This document shows positions 1 to 6,302 of a DNA stretch of 8,633 nucleotides, one piece after another. Source of the stretch: Ignavibacteriota bacterium (GTDB lineage Bacteria > Bacteroidota > Ignavibacteria > Tepidaquicellales > Tepidaquicellaceae); contig PNBM01000131.1 in the NCBI GenBank assembly GCA_003135995.1, forward strand, positions 2,315 to 10,947. The letters run 5' to 3'. The notes beneath the pieces are model-generated. The model ran no database searches. It saw nothing but the letters and a program-made list of their open reading frames with translations, and was not told the origin of the DNA. How positions within the stretch are numbered: the first letter of the stretch is position 1; every line of letters begins with the position of its first letter. The translations under genes and the position numbers were made by a program.

Positions 1-25
1 AACTTTATGAACTTTATAAACTGAT

Positions 26-694
26 TTAATCTTCCCACACGAATTTAAAAAGCAATAACGAAACCGTTGTTACAACTATAGCATAAGAAATTAAAATCTG
101 GAATTCAGCCATCAGAGACATAGTATCGGCACCCGCGCAGGATAATTTTGTGGCATTAATAACCGTTATAAGCAGAGGAAGTAAAACCGGAAATGCAAGC
201 ACGGGATAAAGTGTACCTTTTGTGTTTGCTTTCGCAATTATTGCTGCAATTATTGTAGAGGCTGAAACCAACCCAAGATTACCAAAGAAAATAGTGAGTA
301 CGAAAGCTGTAAAATTTGCAATTTGCAATTCTGTAATAAGTACGAAAAGAATAACGATAAATAAATTTAATGAAAGCGTGAGTATAAAATTGAAAAATAA
401 TTTGCCGAGAAAAATTGATACAGGGGGACAATTTAATTTTAAAGATGCCGATGTTTCTTTCTCTTCTTCTTTTATAAATATTCTCGCAAGTCCGCTGATT
501 GCAGAAAAGAAAATTACAATCCATAATAATCCTGATAATATATCATTCTCAACTTTTTCATCGCCAAGCGAAAACCTTATAATCGAAATTGTAACAACAA
601 CAAACATCAGGAGTGAATTAATAACGTAGCGGTTACGCATTTCCGATTTAATATCTTTCCTTAATATTGTATATGTCGTATGTAAAAGTGACAA
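26..694 (-). CDS. ccmB: CcmB-like heme exporter / cytochrome c biogenesis ABC permease
   Basis: Predicted integral membrane protein of 222 residues, the usual CcmB length. About six hydrophobic helices are visible, near residues 24-42, 54-72, 93-121, 129-155, 161-180 and 199-219. The stretch around 55-100 (LLW..., then a charged FIKEEEKET segment, then PP..IFLGK) and the later PVLAFPVLLPLLI follow the CcmB pattern. In the known family CcmB pairs with the ATPase CcmA and with CcmC in the complex that hands heme to CcmE for c-type cytochrome maturation. The start is TTG: the family's N-terminal segment (TILRKDIKSEMR) precedes the next Met at residue 19, and AAGGA lies three bases upstream. No ccmA is visible; the upstream neighbour is divergent and the downstream side is off the window. 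The permease family is well supported; a non-heme ABC permease role is the main alternative. Confidence 0.85.
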   Translation of the reverse strand: MSLLHTTYTILRKDIKSEMRNRYVINSLLMFVVVTISIIRFSLGDEKVENDILSGLLWIVIFFSAISGLARIFIKEEEKETSASLKLNCPPVSIFLGKLFFNFILTLSLNLFIVILFVLITELQIANFTAFVLTIFFGNLGLVSASTIIAAIIAKANTKGTLYPVLAFPVLLPLLITVINATKLSCAGADTMSLMAEFQILISYAIVVTTVSLLLFKFVWED

Positions 695-706
695 ATTTCC
701 TTTTTA

Positions 707-742
707 AATTAAGAATTAAAAATTAAGAATTAAGAATTAAAG
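707..742. repeat. Heptanucleotide tandem repeat (AATTAAG, five copies)
   Basis: Five head-to-tail copies of AATTAAG: copies 1, 3 and 4 are exact, copy 2 reads AATTAAA, and the last has one extra A (AATTAAAG). The array lies 12 bp upstream of the TTG start of the ccmB-like gene and so falls in its leader or promoter. Short repeats of this kind can change copy number by slippage; any effect on ccmB expression is inference. Confidence 0.75.
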
Positions 743-789
743 ATAAAAGATATAAATAATAATTTTGATTCATACCAACACGGATTAAA

Positions 790-954
790 ATGATTCTTTT
801 AAATATAGTTTATAGGTTTTGTCCGGGAATCTTCGCAACCGAAAAAAGAACTTCAATACGTATTCAACGTTCAGGTCGTTTTTTTAGAGAATTGATAAAA
901 ACTAATAACTATATTAGATTTACCAAACGAAACCAATTGTATAAAAAAACGTAA
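790..954 (+). CDS. Candidate small basic protein, 54 residues (uncertain)
   Basis: An uninterrupted ATG-to-TAA frame of 54 codons sits in the otherwise empty region before the serine hydrolase. The product would be strongly basic, with about 13 Lys/Arg against 2 Glu, a hydrophobic start (MILLNIVYRF) and an Arg-rich middle (RIQRSGRFFREL). No family is recognised and no Shine-Dalgarno site precedes it; the leader is short and A-rich. A TAATTTTG box matching the Bacteroidota -7 pattern TAnnTTTG lies at 760-767, which would give a leader of about 15 bases. It ends 42 bp before the serine hydrolase start on the same strand, so a shared transcript is possible. It may equally be a chance ORF in AT-rich DNA or a decayed fragment. 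Confidence 0.25.
   Translation: MILLNIVYRFCPGIFATEKRTSIRIQRSGRFFRELIKTNNYIRFTKRNQLYKKT
892..920 (+). promoter_or_regulatory. Possible sigma70-type promoter for the serine hydrolase
   Basis: TTGATA at 892-897 and TAGATT at 915-920 are 17 bases apart and match the -35 and -10 consensus at five and four of six positions. Transcription would start near 927, giving a leader of about 70 bases before the ATG at 997. The motif lies inside the candidate ORF at 790-954, and in AT-rich DNA such matches arise by chance. If the organism uses Bacteroidota sigma factors this consensus may not apply. Confidence 0.22.
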
Positions 955-985
955 ATTTTATTAAGGATTATAATAATTTTACTGC

Positions 986-993
986 GGAGGTGA
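986..993 (+). promoter_or_regulatory. Strong Shine-Dalgarno site of the serine hydrolase gene
   Basis: GGAGGTGA is a perfect eight-base complement to the usual 16S rRNA anti-Shine-Dalgarno sequence. Its GGAGG core is six bases before the ATG at 997, which fixes that start. It contrasts with most minus-strand genes here, whose leaders are A-rich and lack such a site. Confidence 0.85.
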
Positions 994-996
994 TAA

Positions 997-2373
997 ATGA
1001 AAATTGTTATTTCAGTAATAATTTCTGTTTACTTCTTTATAAACATTTCATACGCACAAACTGTTGCGACTGACAGTATAATATTCAATAAGACAGATGA
1101 ATATTTTACATTATTAACTAATCAAAAGAAATTCAGCGGCTCATTACTGATAACAAGAGACGGGAAAACCATCATCAGCAAAGGCTATGGATTGGCAAGT
1201 TACGAGTATAACATCCCGTGCGCACCTCACACAATTTTCAGAATTGGCTCCCTGTCAAAACAATTTACCGCATTTGCAATCATGCAATTGGTAGATAAAG
1301 GATTGTTAAGTGTTAATGATGCAATCGAAAAATATATTCCGGGTTATCCAAACGGCAAAAAGATTACAATACATCATTTATTAGCAAATACTTCAGGAAT
1401 ACCCCGCGAAAAAACGAATGAAGAAAATGGTAAATACTTAACGGCCAAAGAGACTGTTGAATTTGAAAAAGATATAGCTGATACTCTTTTATTCGAACCG
1501 GGCACAAATTTCCATTATTCCAACGTGGGATTTAATATTTTAGCATATATAATTGAAGTTGCATCAGGTAAATCTATTGAGACATATGTTTCAGAAAATA
1601 TTTTCCAGCCGCTTGGAATGAAACATTCAGGATATTATGACCATAAAACAATTTTAGAAAACAGGGCATATGGCTATACTCATGATAATGCAAACAAATT
1701 GATTGCATCCGATTATGATGCTTTTCATTCTAAGGGTTCCGGAGGTTTGTATTCTACGGTTGAAGACCTTGCAATCTGGGAAGAGCATATGCCCGAAATA
1801 ATTTCGGAAAACGATTTAAAAAAAATACGAACAGCCTATTCAAAAAACGGGTATGGATATGGAATAGAAGTATTAAACAAGCATAATCAAATGAACTATT
1901 CGCATACAGGCGGCTTGAGCGGTTATTTATGCTATATGCTTCGTCTCGAAAAAGACAAAATTAATGTAATCTTTTTATCTAATATCGGAGATATTGCACT
2001 TTTGAATATTATAAAAGATGTTAATGCAATTTTGTTCGATGAGGCATATGAATTACCAAAAGAAATTAAGAGGGTAAAAGCAGAAATTAATTCTTCTATA
2101 TACAGTCAGTTCACAGGGGAATATAGGTTAGAACTGGACAAGACGCAAATTGCTAAGATCTTTATTGAAGACAACCGTTTATTTATTACAGATCAGTCAG
2201 ACGATAAAAGAGAACTATTTCCTGAAACCGAATTAATTTATTTTGCTAATCCTGAAAGTGAAGAGAGTGTAGAGTTTGTAATTGATGAACAAAAAAATGT
2301 AACATCTCTGAATTTTATAATACTTGGCGGAGCAAAACTAAAGGCAAGTAAAATTGGTGTATCAAAAAAATAA
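997..2373 (+). CDS. Exported serine hydrolase, class C beta-lactamase / PBP-like fold
   Basis: Protein of 458 residues. Residues 1-20 form a signal peptide (MK, hydrophobic core, SYA before Gln21), so it should act in the periplasm or outside the cell. The family's three active-site motifs are present: SLSK at 85-88 with nucleophile Ser85 and Lys88, YSN at 174-176, and HTGG at 303-306 in place of KTG. Further family landmarks are FSGSLLITRDGK near 46-57 and LLANTSGIP at 128-135. Residues 365-458 look like the beta-rich C-terminal domain often fused to these enzymes (YSQFTGEYRLEL, then IFIEDNRLFI). Such proteins include esterases, D-aminopeptidases and peptidoglycan-related peptidases, so the substrate cannot be named, and true beta-lactamase activity is unlikely from the motifs alone. 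It is the only long plus-strand gene and converges with the methyltransferase gene. Confidence 0.93.
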   Translation: MKIVISVIISVYFFINISYAQTVATDSIIFNKTDEYFTLLTNQKKFSGSLLITRDGKTIISKGYGLASYEYNIPCAPHTIFRIGSLSKQFTAFAIMQLVDKGLLSVNDAIEKYIPGYPNGKKITIHHLLANTSGIPREKTNEENGKYLTAKETVEFEKDIADTLLFEPGTNFHYSNVGFNILAYIIEVASGKSIETYVSENIFQPLGMKHSGYYDHKTILENRAYGYTHDNANKLIASDYDAFHSKGSGGLYSTVEDLAIWEEHMPEIISENDLKKIRTAYSKNGYGYGIEVLNKHNQMNYSHTGGLSGYLCYMLRLEKDKINVIFLSNIGDIALLNIIKDVNAILFDEAYELPKEIKRVKAEINSSIYSQFTGEYRLELDKTQIAKIFIEDNRLFITDQSDDKRELFPETELIYFANPESEESVEFVIDEQKNVTSLNFIILGGAKLKASKIGVSKK

Positions 2374-2419
2374 ACATTTATAGGCCGTTGTTGGTGTTTA
2401 ACCAGTCTTTTATCAAAGA

Positions 2420-2438
2420 TTCCTGCCTGTCGTGGGAA
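2420..2438. repeat. Hairpin in a GC-rich patch between convergent genes
   Basis: TTCCTGC (2420-2426) and GTGGGAA (2432-2438) pair over seven positions, two of them G-T wobbles, around the loop CTGTC. It lies in a locally GC-richer patch (about 2388-2452) between the stops of the serine hydrolase and methyltransferase genes. There is no T-run after either arm, so it is not a classic intrinsic terminator; it resembles a decayed dispersed hairpin repeat. A separate perfect CGTTA-CCAA-TAACG inverted repeat follows at 2453-2466. Confidence 0.35.
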
Positions 2439-2487
2439 GGCGCCTTTGCGAACGTTACCAATAACGATAATCACACTTATTCATTTA

Positions 2488-3411
2488 TTAATCACTGACT
2501 TTTTCAAATACTATTCTATAATGTTCAAAAATTTCTCTTTCAAAAATAATTAAATTCGCATCGGTGTTCCATCTTTGTATAAAGTCACGGAAAGACTTGC
2601 TGCTCAGATAATGAGGTATCAAAGAAACATAATACAAATATTTTTTTAAATTAAATTTCAGAAATGCTTTTGACCATCTTTTAATTGTTTCAATGTAATC
2701 CAGTCTGCCGCTGTCGATTGAAATTACTTTAAAATATTTTTTTGCAGGTTCGATTATTCCTTCTTTGCCGTAGGGGAGCCATGAGCCCGGAAATACCTGG
2801 CAAATAACATCCATCAGTTCTTCATTTGTGAATTCCTTTTTCCAGATATTGGTTTTACCGAAAGGGATATCTTCAAATTTAACCATGTTAGGTCCGAATA
2901 CCATTGTCTGGCAGTAAAAACGTCCGCCTATTGGCAATAAGTCTGAAACTTGTTTCATATATGTTTTATATACTTCTTCCTGTTTCCCGGCTTTATATTC
3001 CTCGACGGAGCATAAATGTTCAGGACTTCCCATTGCAGTCACAACATCGAACTTACCGAATGTTTCCGGAGTAATTTCTTTCGAATCCATATGCTTAACG
3101 TTCAGGCCGTTTTTAATGCAAGCATCTGCCTGTCCTTTGGCTAATACAACACCACAGGTTTCTGCACCGAGCTTGTTAATATAATCTATAAATGCACCCC
3201 ATCCGCATCCCATATCAAGTACTCTTGTCCCTTTTTTTATTTTGCATCCGTCAACGATGAATTTATGTTTCTTTAACTGCGCGTCTTCAAGTGACATTGA
3301 ATAATCACCATCAAATCTTGCGCAACTATAAGCACCTTTTTCGCCTAAGCTTAAACGAAAAATAGTATCCATTACCGTATAGTGAGCATCTAAATCTTTT
3401 TGTACTGCCAT
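2488..3411 (-). CDS. Cyclopropane-fatty-acyl-phospholipid-synthase-like SAM methyltransferase
   Basis: Class I SAM-dependent methyltransferase of 307 residues. The SAM-binding motif VLDMGCGWG is at 64-72. The N-terminal YSCARF...SLEDAQLKKH (28-49) and the later DYIETIKRW (238-246) match cyclopropane synthases and mycolic-acid methyltransferases, which use SAM to add a methylene or methyl group at a lipid double bond at the membrane surface. Of the bicarbonate-site residues known in that family, Cys30, Glu131 (in PEH) and Tyr239 are kept, but the His of the usual LLHT motif is Gln168 (YCQT). It may therefore be a relative with altered chemistry. The leader (AAAACAAAC before ATG) has no Shine-Dalgarno site. 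The DinB-like gene lies 53 bp upstream on the same strand, so co-transcription is plausible. The family is secure; the lipid substrate is unknown. Confidence 0.88.
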   Translation of the reverse strand: MAVQKDLDAHYTVMDTIFRLSLGEKGAYSCARFDGDYSMSLEDAQLKKHKFIVDGCKIKKGTRVLDMGCGWGAFIDYINKLGAETCGVVLAKGQADACIKNGLNVKHMDSKEITPETFGKFDVVTAMGSPEHLCSVEEYKAGKQEEVYKTYMKQVSDLLPIGGRFYCQTMVFGPNMVKFEDIPFGKTNIWKKEFTNEELMDVICQVFPGSWLPYGKEGIIEPAKKYFKVISIDSGRLDYIETIKRWSKAFLKFNLKKYLYYVSLIPHYLSSKSFRDFIQRWNTDANLIIFEREIFEHYRIVFEKVSD

Positions 3412-3464
3412 GTTTGTTTTATTATTTTAAAGTTAAAATTCAAATTTGTGTTATCTTAATAAGA

Positions 3465-3950
3465 TTAGTCACTTTGTCTCTTTATAATTTTCTCTATCTG
3501 CCTTCTGTGTCGCAGAATATGGACAATTGCATGTTCCATAAGTTGCTCAATGTCATACTGTTGTCCCCATTTAGTTTTAATTTTCTTAGAATTATCGATT
3601 TGTTCAATTTCGGGGATTGCATTATTTTTAAATACATTTTCACAGTAATCGTACATCGAATTTAATGCTTCTATATATTGATTTACGTTGTCGAATGTTA
3701 TATCATAAGGACAGGAAGTATCCAGGCCGATAGAGTTTTCGATATAAACGGAATAGCTGTAACCTGAAGCCACAGAGTGTGCGAGAATTGTTTGAATAGA
3801 TTTACAGTCGGGGTCCTTTGTTTCATTATTAACCACCGTAGAAAGTTGAGTGAAGTTAAGTGGTTTTATAACGCTGATAAGTTCGTTGATTGCTTTCTTG
3901 TATTCATCAAGTAATCCTCTTATACTACCCGTCAATTCGGTATTTTTCAT
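3465..3950 (-). CDS. DinB/YfiT-like four-helix protein with metal-binding histidines
   Basis: Protein of 161 residues, typical for the DinB superfamily. The sequence suggests four helices with no signal peptide or membrane segment. The expected His ligands are visible: His58 in SIQTILAHSVASG, and His144 and His148 in the C-terminal EHAIVHILRHRRQIEKI segment, with His140 one turn earlier. DinB-fold proteins bind a divalent metal; some are thiol-dependent S-transferases (for example with mycothiol or bacillithiol) and many have no known substrate, so none is proposed. The ATG is preceded by an A-rich leader without a Shine-Dalgarno site and by a palindrome at 3960-3971. It lies 53 bp upstream of the methyltransferase gene and may share its transcript. 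The name does not imply a role in DNA damage. Confidence 0.88.
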   Translation of the reverse strand: MKNTELTGSIRGLLDEYKKAINELISVIKPLNFTQLSTVVNNETKDPDCKSIQTILAHSVASGYSYSVYIENSIGLDTSCPYDITFDNVNQYIEALNSMYDYCENVFKNNAIPEIEQIDNSKKIKTKWGQQYDIEQLMEHAIVHILRHRRQIEKIIKRQSD

Positions 3951-3959
3951 TTTTTTGTT

Positions 3960-3971
3960 ATTGAATTCAAT
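3960..3971. promoter_or_regulatory. 12-bp perfect palindrome before the DinB-like gene
   Basis: ATTGAATTCAAT is fully self-complementary and ends nine bases from the ATG at 3950. The same half-sites, ATTGAA and TTCAAT, occur before the propeller gene at 8261-8274 with two extra central bases. This could be an operator, but simple AT-rich palindromes also arise by chance. Confidence 0.25.
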
Positions 3972-3999
3972 TAAATTAAATATTTAAATACTGTTTTAC

Positions 4000-4014
4000 A
4001 ACTCCATAGGAGTT
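4000..4014. repeat. Short perfect hairpin AACTCC-ATA-GGAGTT
   Basis: Six-base arms AACTCC and GGAGTT pair perfectly around ATA in the 173-bp gap between the DinB-like and alpha/beta hydrolase genes. On the plus strand it is followed by ATATTTTT, but no plus-strand gene ends here. It resembles short dispersed hairpin repeats common between genes of this group of bacteria. The rest of the gap is AT-rich with a GTTTAA...TTAAAC inverted repeat at 4040-4067 and no gene. Confidence 0.4.
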
Positions 4015-4123
4015 ATATTTTTGGAGAAATTCATTTGAAGTTTAATCAAATCCGGGGCGAGTTAAACATTTATTGGATTTTTTTGTGATTTTTCAGGCTA
4101 TTTTTGCTGTCACAAGCAGTTTT

Positions 4124-4837
4124 TTAATTATATTTAATAATTATATCAAATAATTCAAGATAGTTTGAAAAAAACGGGGAATGCCCGGATTTAATTTCTT
4201 TTGTTATTACATTTTCATATCTGTTACAAATTTCGTTTTGAAATTCTATCGATACTGAATTATCATACAATGTTTTAATATAATATTTTGGTATTTTTTC
4301 AAATTCTTTTGTTAATTTTACAGGTGAGATGAAAGGTAATAATGACTGCTTGCATAATTTGCTTTTTCCAAATTTAATATCTTCTTCAGAACAATTATTA
4401 TATAATACTTCATTACTTTTACTTAAATCTAATTTAACAAATAACCTATCTTCAGAAAAAATGCTTCCCTGCATTAATTTTGAAGTTTTATCCATTTTAA
4501 GCATACCCGATATTGTTTCATTATTCTTTGGAATAAGCGATGCTATATAAATAATTTTATCTATTTTATTATTTTCAAGTTCAGCAACCTGAGAAGCCAC
4601 AAATCCACCCATGCTATGTGCGACAAGAACGATTTTTTTATCCGTTTTATTTATAATATTTCTGATTGATTCAACGTATTTATCCAAAGTAATTTCATTT
4701 AAAGGTGTCTTATCATTACCATGACCGGGCAAATCGGGTGTTTCATAATCGATATTGTTGGATTTTAATAATTCTTCAAGTTTATACCAGACCCAGCCGC
4801 CCTGGCATGCTCCGTGTATAAAAATATATTTCTTCAT
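4124..4837 (-). CDS. Alpha/beta hydrolase, methyl-esterase / hydroxynitrile-lyase type
   Basis: Cytoplasmic protein of 237 residues without a signal peptide. The oxyanion-hole segment HGACQGGW (8-15) is the hallmark of the plant methylesterase/hydroxynitrile-lyase subfamily and its bacterial esterase relatives. The nucleophile elbow is AHSMGG with Ser75, the acid is most likely Asp192 (in TLYDNSVSIEFQ, matching TDQD...EFQ in relatives), and the His is His219 (SGHSPFF). The triad is complete, so an active hydrolase acting on a small ester or similar substrate is expected; the substrate cannot be told. The start is supported by an AAAGGA-type Shine-Dalgarno about seven bases before the ATG. The gene stands apart from both neighbours by 77 bp or more, so it may have its own promoter. 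Codons are AT-rich like most of the window. Confidence 0.92.
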   Translation of the reverse strand: MKKYIFIHGACQGGWVWYKLEELLKSNNIDYETPDLPGHGNDKTPLNEITLDKYVESIRNIINKTDKKIVLVAHSMGGFVASQVAELENNKIDKIIYIASLIPKNNETISGMLKMDKTSKLMQGSIFSEDRLFVKLDLSKSNEVLYNNCSEEDIKFGKSKLCKQSLLPFISPVKLTKEFEKIPKYYIKTLYDNSVSIEFQNEICNRYENVITKEIKSGHSPFFSNYLELFDIIIKYN

Positions 4838-4914
4838 ATATATTCCTTTCTTTATGTATACTTTACCAAATAGAATCCGGTAACGCGAAAAATATTCTTA
4901 CAGATTGAGACGTC

Positions 4915-5112
4915 TTATTGTTCGTCTTTTTTTGTGTTTAACCATTGAATAAATCGAAACAATGCAATACCTACCGACATTCCCAACGCAAAAATAAACC
5001 AAAATCCGGCATCACTTGGTTTACACGCAATTCTTGAATAGAAAACAATATATAAGCAAATTGTTAATGCTAATGGTAATAGTACAAACCGTATTCCTTT
5101 TCTATTTTTCAT
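4915..5112 (-). CDS. Small two-helix membrane protein of unknown function
   Basis: Using the ATG at 5112 the product is 65 residues: a basic N-terminus (MKNRKGIR), a hydrophobic helix at about 9-26, a short loop with CKPSDAG (30-36), a second helix at about 37-57 and a charged tail (NTKKDEQ). This is a tidy two-helix inner-membrane hairpin. Longer versions in the same frame start at ATG 5160, which has AAGGA four bases upstream, or at GTG 5184. I prefer 5112 because the added residues (MLLYSGFFFKIINLNK) do not resemble a natural start, and an A-rich leader (CTAAACAAA) directly precedes it; this is not settled. No family or function is recognised. It is separated from the NmrA-like gene upstream by about 220 bp. 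Confidence 0.65.
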   Translation of the reverse strand: MKNRKGIRFVLLPLALTICLYIVFYSRIACKPSDAGFWFIFALGMSVGIALFRFIQWLNTKKDEQ

Positions 5113-5204
5113 TTTGTTTAGATTTATAATTTTAAAGAAAAATCCGGAATATAATAGCATTTTTTCCTTGTTGCAAATGTCCACATTGGGAACGAAAAAA
5201 ATAT

Positions 5205-5219
5205 TGTTTTTTAAAAACA
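5205..5219. terminator. Perfect T/A inverted repeat, possible weak terminator
   Basis: TGTTTTT and AAAAACA pair perfectly around one T. Read on the minus strand the repeat is followed by ATATTTTTTT, so it could end transcripts coming from the NmrA-like gene before the small membrane protein gene. The stem is nearly all A-T, so it would be weak. Confidence 0.25.
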
Positions 5220-5302
5220 GCTTTGGAGTTTTTTCACCTTCTCCTAAGAAATATAATATAATTTATTATTTATTGTTAAAATAAAAAATGTATTTTTGTA
5301 TT

Positions 5303-5308
5303 AGGAGG
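5303..5308 (+). promoter_or_regulatory. Orphan Shine-Dalgarno AGGAGG before a 13-codon ORF
   Basis: AGGAGG stands ten bases before an ATG at 5319 that opens a frame of only 13 codons (MIIEKSFFIIICS, stop at 5358-5360). A TATTTTTG box at 5291-5298 fits the Bacteroidota -7 pattern but leaves almost no leader, and no good -33 element was found at the right distance. The small ORF runs antisense into the 3' end of the NmrA-like gene. It may mark a leader peptide, the remnant of a gene cut away by rearrangement, or chance. Confidence 0.25.
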
Positions 5309-5315
5309 TTTTCAT

Positions 5316-5340
5316 AAAATGATTATTGAGAAGTCATTTT
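5316..5340. terminator. AT-rich hairpin over the end of the NmrA-like gene
   Basis: AAAATGA (5316-5322) and TCATTTT (5334-5340) pair perfectly, extended inward by a G-T and an A-T pair. The stem contains the stop codon of the NmrA-like gene (minus). On the plus strand the right arm runs into six Ts; on the minus strand only four Ts close the stem. It could act as a weak terminator in either direction, although the stem has little G+C. Confidence 0.35.
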
Positions 5341-6254
5341 TTATCATAATATGCAGTTAGTACATCTTTAATTGTTGTCCAGTGAATATCATGATAACGG
5401 TCGTTGTCGAGTTTATCTATATCCGCTCTGACATCAATCATATTACGCATATACTGCATACCCTGCCATGCAGGGTAAATATTCGTCTTCCCGGGAGAAA
5501 GTGTGCGGCCAATCTTAATAAACATGCTGAGCACTCCGGGACCTCCTGCACGGAACAGGCGATATTTTTGCCCGGTCACTTCGGTCACAACTTTTTTTAT
5601 TTCCCGCGGACTGATTTCGTCGCCGGCTATCCGGAGAAACCGGGGCGTGGAAGGGTCAAGAGCTGCATTTGCAGAGAACGCGGCCGTATTATCAATCGTG
5701 GTGAAGCCCATTTTATGGTCAGCATTTCCCCAATAAAGAACTAATTTCTTTTTGAATAAAATGAGAGGCATTTGTCCCGTTATCAGTTCGGCAAAGGCAC
5801 CATTGAAAATTGTAGTTGCTGAAATTGAAGACCTGTCAAGAATTTTATGAAATTCCCGTCTCCAATCCAAATTTCGGTTTTCGCCGTCCGAAAATTTAGT
5901 AAAGTCTAATGAATAATCTGAAGGTATGAAGCGGGGAACGCCGGCCGCGACTGCAGCATCTAATAATAATTTTTGTTTGTCAATAATCACATCTCGCATA
6001 CCTGTCAATGCTGATACTACACAGGAAACTCCATTGCAAGCTGTAGTTAATTCTTCGGTGCCTGACATGTTTATCTTAAACACTTTTACACCGCGCGCCT
6101 CAAGCTCTTTTATTTTATTAACATCACAGCTCGAGCGAACAATCGCACGGACTTCTGCGCCTCTTTCAAGTAAAGCATTAATAATTCTTCCACCAAGATT
6201 ACCTGTGGCGCCGGCAATTAAAATTATTTTTCCAAAATTTTCTTTTTGATTCAT
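5334..6254 (-). CDS. NmrA / isoflavone-reductase-like NAD(P)-binding protein
   Basis: Atypical short-chain dehydrogenase of 306 residues, a normal length for NmrA and isoflavone-reductase relatives. A glycine-rich dinucleotide loop GATGNLGG lies at 15-22 after the first beta strand (KIILIA). Arg40 follows the second strand (VRAIVR), which favours NADPH. RFIPSDYSLDF at 108-118 matches the family's FIPSxFG segment, and Lys137 (FHKIL) is a possible equivalent of the reductase catalytic Lys. Members are either reductases of aromatic or sugar-like substrates or redox sensors that bind NAD(P) without catalysis; the sequence does not decide. The gene is richer in G+C than its neighbours (about 35-52% in sampled 60-base lines, against roughly 30-38%), suggesting recent acquisition. 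No Shine-Dalgarno site is seen. The lipoprotein gene ends 75 bp upstream on the same strand. Confidence 0.9.
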   Translation of the reverse strand: MNQKENFGKIILIAGATGNLGGRIINALLERGAEVRAIVRSSCDVNKIKELEARGVKVFKINMSGTEELTTACNGVSCVVSALTGMRDVIIDKQKLLLDAAVAAGVPRFIPSDYSLDFTKFSDGENRNLDWRREFHKILDRSSISATTIFNGAFAELITGQMPLILFKKKLVLYWGNADHKMGFTTIDNTAAFSANAALDPSTPRFLRIAGDEISPREIKKVVTEVTGQKYRLFRAGGPGVLSMFIKIGRTLSPGKTNIYPAWQGMQYMRNMIDVRADIDKLDNDRYHDIHWTTIKDVLTAYYDKK

Positions 6255-6302
6255 AAACGTTATTTGTTTTTATGATTATCAAAAAAGTTTGAATCTATAC
6301 AT

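Noticed and set aside
222..629. 135-codon plus-strand ORF opposite the ccmB-like gene
   Set aside because: It is the antisense shadow of a well-supported membrane protein gene, with no ribosome site and no recognisable domain.
866..885. Intrinsic terminator AACG-loop-CGTT followed by a T-run
   Set aside because: The stem has four pairs only, it lies inside the candidate ORF at 790-954, and no transcript is known to need it.
4040..4067. Integron attC site (GTTAAAC core near GTTTAA)
   Set aside because: The inverted pair spans only 28 bp, shorter than known attC sites, the inner core sites are missing, and the other intergenic regions do not repeat the pattern. A single GTTAAAC-like core near 2393-2399 is likewise not enough.
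4105..4126. Terminator TGCT...AGCA followed by six Ts on the plus strand
   Set aside because: It has the wrong orientation for the alpha/beta hydrolase gene, which ends here on the minus strand, and no plus-strand gene precedes it; the stem is only four or five pairs.
5382..6249. Several plus-strand ORFs opposite the NmrA-like gene
   Set aside because: They overlap a clear family member in antisense, arise from its higher G+C, and show no domain or start signal.
2488..6254. A single biosynthetic or defence operon made of methyltransferase, DinB-like, hydrolase and NmrA-like genes
   Set aside because: Gaps of 77 to about 220 bp separate most of the genes, base composition differs between them, and no shared substrate or known system links them.
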